From Dioscorea cayenensis subsp. rotundata (taxonomy: Eukaryota; Streptophyta; Magnoliopsida; Dioscoreales; Dioscoreaceae): a DNA stretch of 64,000 nt. The stretch covers positions 1,860,001-1,924,000 of the forward strand of contig NC_052481.1 of the NCBI RefSeq assembly GCF_009730915.1, read 5' to 3'. Under the pieces are notes generated by a model that ran no database searches, had not been told where the DNA came from, and saw nothing but the letters and a program-made list of their open reading frames with translations. This document shows positions 61,878 through 64,000 of this stretch, one piece after another (within the stretch, counting starts at the first letter, position 1; every line of letters begins with the position of its first letter). Made by a program: the position numbers and the translations under genes.

Positions 61878-62438
61878 CAGCTTCTCAAAAATGCGATGAC
61901 TTCTGCACCTGTCCTGGAATTACCTCGCTTAACCATTTATATTAGAAACAGATGATTCGAAGGTAGAAATTGGTGTTGTTCTAAGTCAAAATTAGCATCC
62001 CATTGCTTTTTTTTACTAAGAAAATGTCAGGGAGAATGCAACAGAAATCAATTTATACCCGAGAATTATATACAATTACTGAAGCAATGTCTAAATTCTG
62101 ACATTATCTATTAGGCCACAGATTTATCATCAGGATTGATAAGAAGGTTTTAAAGTATCTCTGCAATCAAACACTACAAACATAGCAGATGATTTTTTAT
62201 TTTGTTCGCTCAACCTTCCTTTTTCGTAATCACAGTGTCAATAATTGCCTCAACCTTAACAATTGCAACAAAAAAATCCTTACTATGGTCAAATTATTAA
62301 AGGCAAGTGCCAAGATGTGCATCAATTTTTGTTAAGTCCTATCTTATATGCCACATGCTGTGCATCTAATACACATCTAAATCTCAAAGAGATTTTTAGT
62401 CATTTTGGTGGTTGTTGATCGCTTGTCTAACTTTAACT
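61878..62438 (+). pseudogene. Decayed Ty3/gypsy pol fragment (RNase H and start of integrase)
   Basis: Broken frames still show reverse-transcriptase connection/RNase H landmarks: an AMTSAPVLELP segment near 61890, then ETD followed by GVVLSQ near 61951, HPIA, RELYTITEA near 62062 and HYLLGHRFII near 62102. After a gap, VILVVVDRLS near 62399 matches the start of an integrase catalytic core. Stops and frame changes separate the blocks, and most of the zinc-binding region between them is missing. No LTRs were identified. Confidence 0.82.
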
Positions 62439-64000
62439 TTTGTTTTTTTCTTTTTTTAAGTGCTGAAACGTTTAAGATGTGCTCGAATATACACACAACA
62501 ATATAGACAGCCTTAGAAATAGATATAGCATCAAGAGCATCAAGAGTAATGCTAATCAATGTACTGTAAAAAGTATTGAATTGTACTCCTATATAAAAAA
62601 ATAAAAAAAAATAAAAAAATTATGTAAGTTGAATGATATATCTAATCAGAAGCACCATACCTCACAAATTATTATGTGTCACCAAATGGCCTATATTCCA
62701 ATTCATTCAATACCTGAATAGGCATTACTCAGCTAAAGTAATTCCATTATTAACAAGACTCATTAAACACATGAAAAAGAAAAAGAAAAAAAATCTCAAA
62801 CTCCAACTTGCTGTTTGTTACAAACTACCCCAAGTTTTAAGATTTATCAGTAAAAACACACTAATAAAGTGCCAAAGAATATTGATATGATATGCAATTA
62901 AAAGGTAAAATCAATAGTGCTTATATATGATAAAATTTCTGTAATTTGAATGACATATATAAATTGCAAACACCATGCCTCACAAATGATAAAGTTCTGC
63001 TACCTCATTTGACACCTTAACAATAACTGCAGTATTGACAAAATTCATCACAAAAAGAAAGGAAAAACTGAATCCAATGTTCATTATGAGTAATCCTAAA
63101 ATAATCCAATAAAAAACTTTTCAACTTAATGCAAAATGACATTTTTGGAATCCATCTTCACCTTGTGCTTGAATAGATAAATGATAGCAATATATAAAAA
63201 AACCTTCAATTTCTTGTGGATCATATACCAATCTCTAAAAAAAAAAAAAAAACTCTATATTCGTCAATTAATTTGGAGAAATAGCATGAAAATGATGGGA
63301 TGAATGAACATCAGCATGCATTTAAAAATCTAGAAGAAAAAATGAATCAAATACCTTCTCAACAAGAATTGATCGATTGAAAAAAGGTAAGAACTCTTGA
63401 TTATGATCTCTCTGAGTAAAATTCAACAGGGAAATTGAATAGAAAATGAAATTTGAATGGATGGAAAGGAGAAAAAAAAGGGGGAGATTCGATTTCAAGC
63501 TAAGCGGGAGTGAATTCAAACCTAAAAAACTTTTGTGTTAAAAAATTAGAAACAACGAATTTTGCATATACCCCCTAAGTAAATGCTTAAATTTGTAAAT
63601 TTTTCTAAAAAAAACATAATTATATGTTAAACCCTGCTGAGTGACCAACTAAGCACAAACGCGGACAATTCGACACGGACACAACGACACAGTGATTTTT
63701 GAAAGTTAAGAACATAGGTGCGGTAGGACACGACTATAAAAAAAATATTATATATTTATATGAAATATTTATTATCAATATAAATTTATATATTTTTCAT
63801 GTAATATATGTCATATATTTATTATATAAATTAATTTGGTAATTCTGTGTAACTAAAAGTAATTAAGAAACATAGAAAATTTATTTAGAAAGTGCATTAG
63901 TGTTTGGAGTATTGTAAATTTTTCTAGAAAATCATAATTACGTGTCTACCCCGCTAAGTGAAATATTTTTTTTTTTCACAAAATCTCTTGTCTAAACTCA
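62439..64000. other. Right-edge intergenic DNA with a possible leader exon
   Basis: 63354-63535 read on the minus strand is a pyrimidine-rich, ATG-free stretch ending in GAGAAG before GTATTTG, which could be a 5' leader exon of a minus-strand gene, perhaps the one behind 60667-60936. Two direct repeats of ~50 bp starting GTAAATTTTTCTA lie at about 63593 and 63914. An A-rich run occurs at 63238-63251. No coding gene is supported. Confidence 0.4.

Overview
This is a 64 kb stretch of nuclear DNA from a flowering plant. The evidence is multi-exon genes with GT-AG introns, AT-rich intergenic DNA, plant-only families (a DYW-type PPR protein, an SKU5-like protein, a vacuolar invertase with the 9-nt plant micro-exon, a fused organellar glycyl-tRNA synthetase), a nuclear-type tRNA-Asn, and Stowaway, hAT and Ty3 element debris. 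The GC-rich third exon of the invertase in an otherwise AT-rich background suggests a monocot, but the species cannot be read from the sequence.

Layout: (1) 1-3535, minus, a RABD2/Rab1-type GTPase whose last exon or exons lie left of the window. (2) 5086-32785, minus, a 27.7 kb, 36-exon gene for the fused alpha-beta glycyl-tRNA synthetase of plastids and mitochondria (EDD1 type). Its introns hold two Stowaway MITEs, an 880-bp hAT-type element with a perfect 8-bp target duplication, a GC-rich insertion, several local tandem duplications and a seven-copy ~200-bp array. (3) 35459-36370, plus, an intronless CDS for an NDUFAF6-like complex I assembly factor, with a probable leader intron. (4) 38462-40339, plus, a single-exon DYW PPR protein with a 970-bp hAT-type element ending about 50 bp before its ATG. 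(5) 40585-40658, minus, tRNA-Asn(GTT). (6) 41092-44991, minus, a nine-exon SKU5-similar multicopper-oxidase-like protein with a GPI-type tail. (7) 52053-56533, minus, a seven-exon vacuolar acid invertase, followed by a six-copy ~135-bp tandem array. (8) 56534-64000, mostly AT-rich DNA with a third hAT-like element, a decayed Ty3/gypsy pol fragment and two weak candidate exons of an unknown gene.

The genes do not form a pathway cluster. Glycyl-tRNA synthetase, the complex I factor and the PPR editing factor all serve organelle gene expression or assembly, but their proximity looks coincidental. I did not find a new multi-gene system. The strongest leads are (a) two reading-frame breaks in conserved C-termini, in glycyl-tRNA synthetase exon 35 and invertase exon 7, which are either assembly indels or real lesions, (b) the hAT-type insertion that must supply the upstream region of the PPR gene, and (c) a related set of hAT-type elements with CCGG-rich ends and AT-rich cores.

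Exon boundaries were placed by hand from splice consensus, phase continuity and remembered family conservation. No alignment or search was run.
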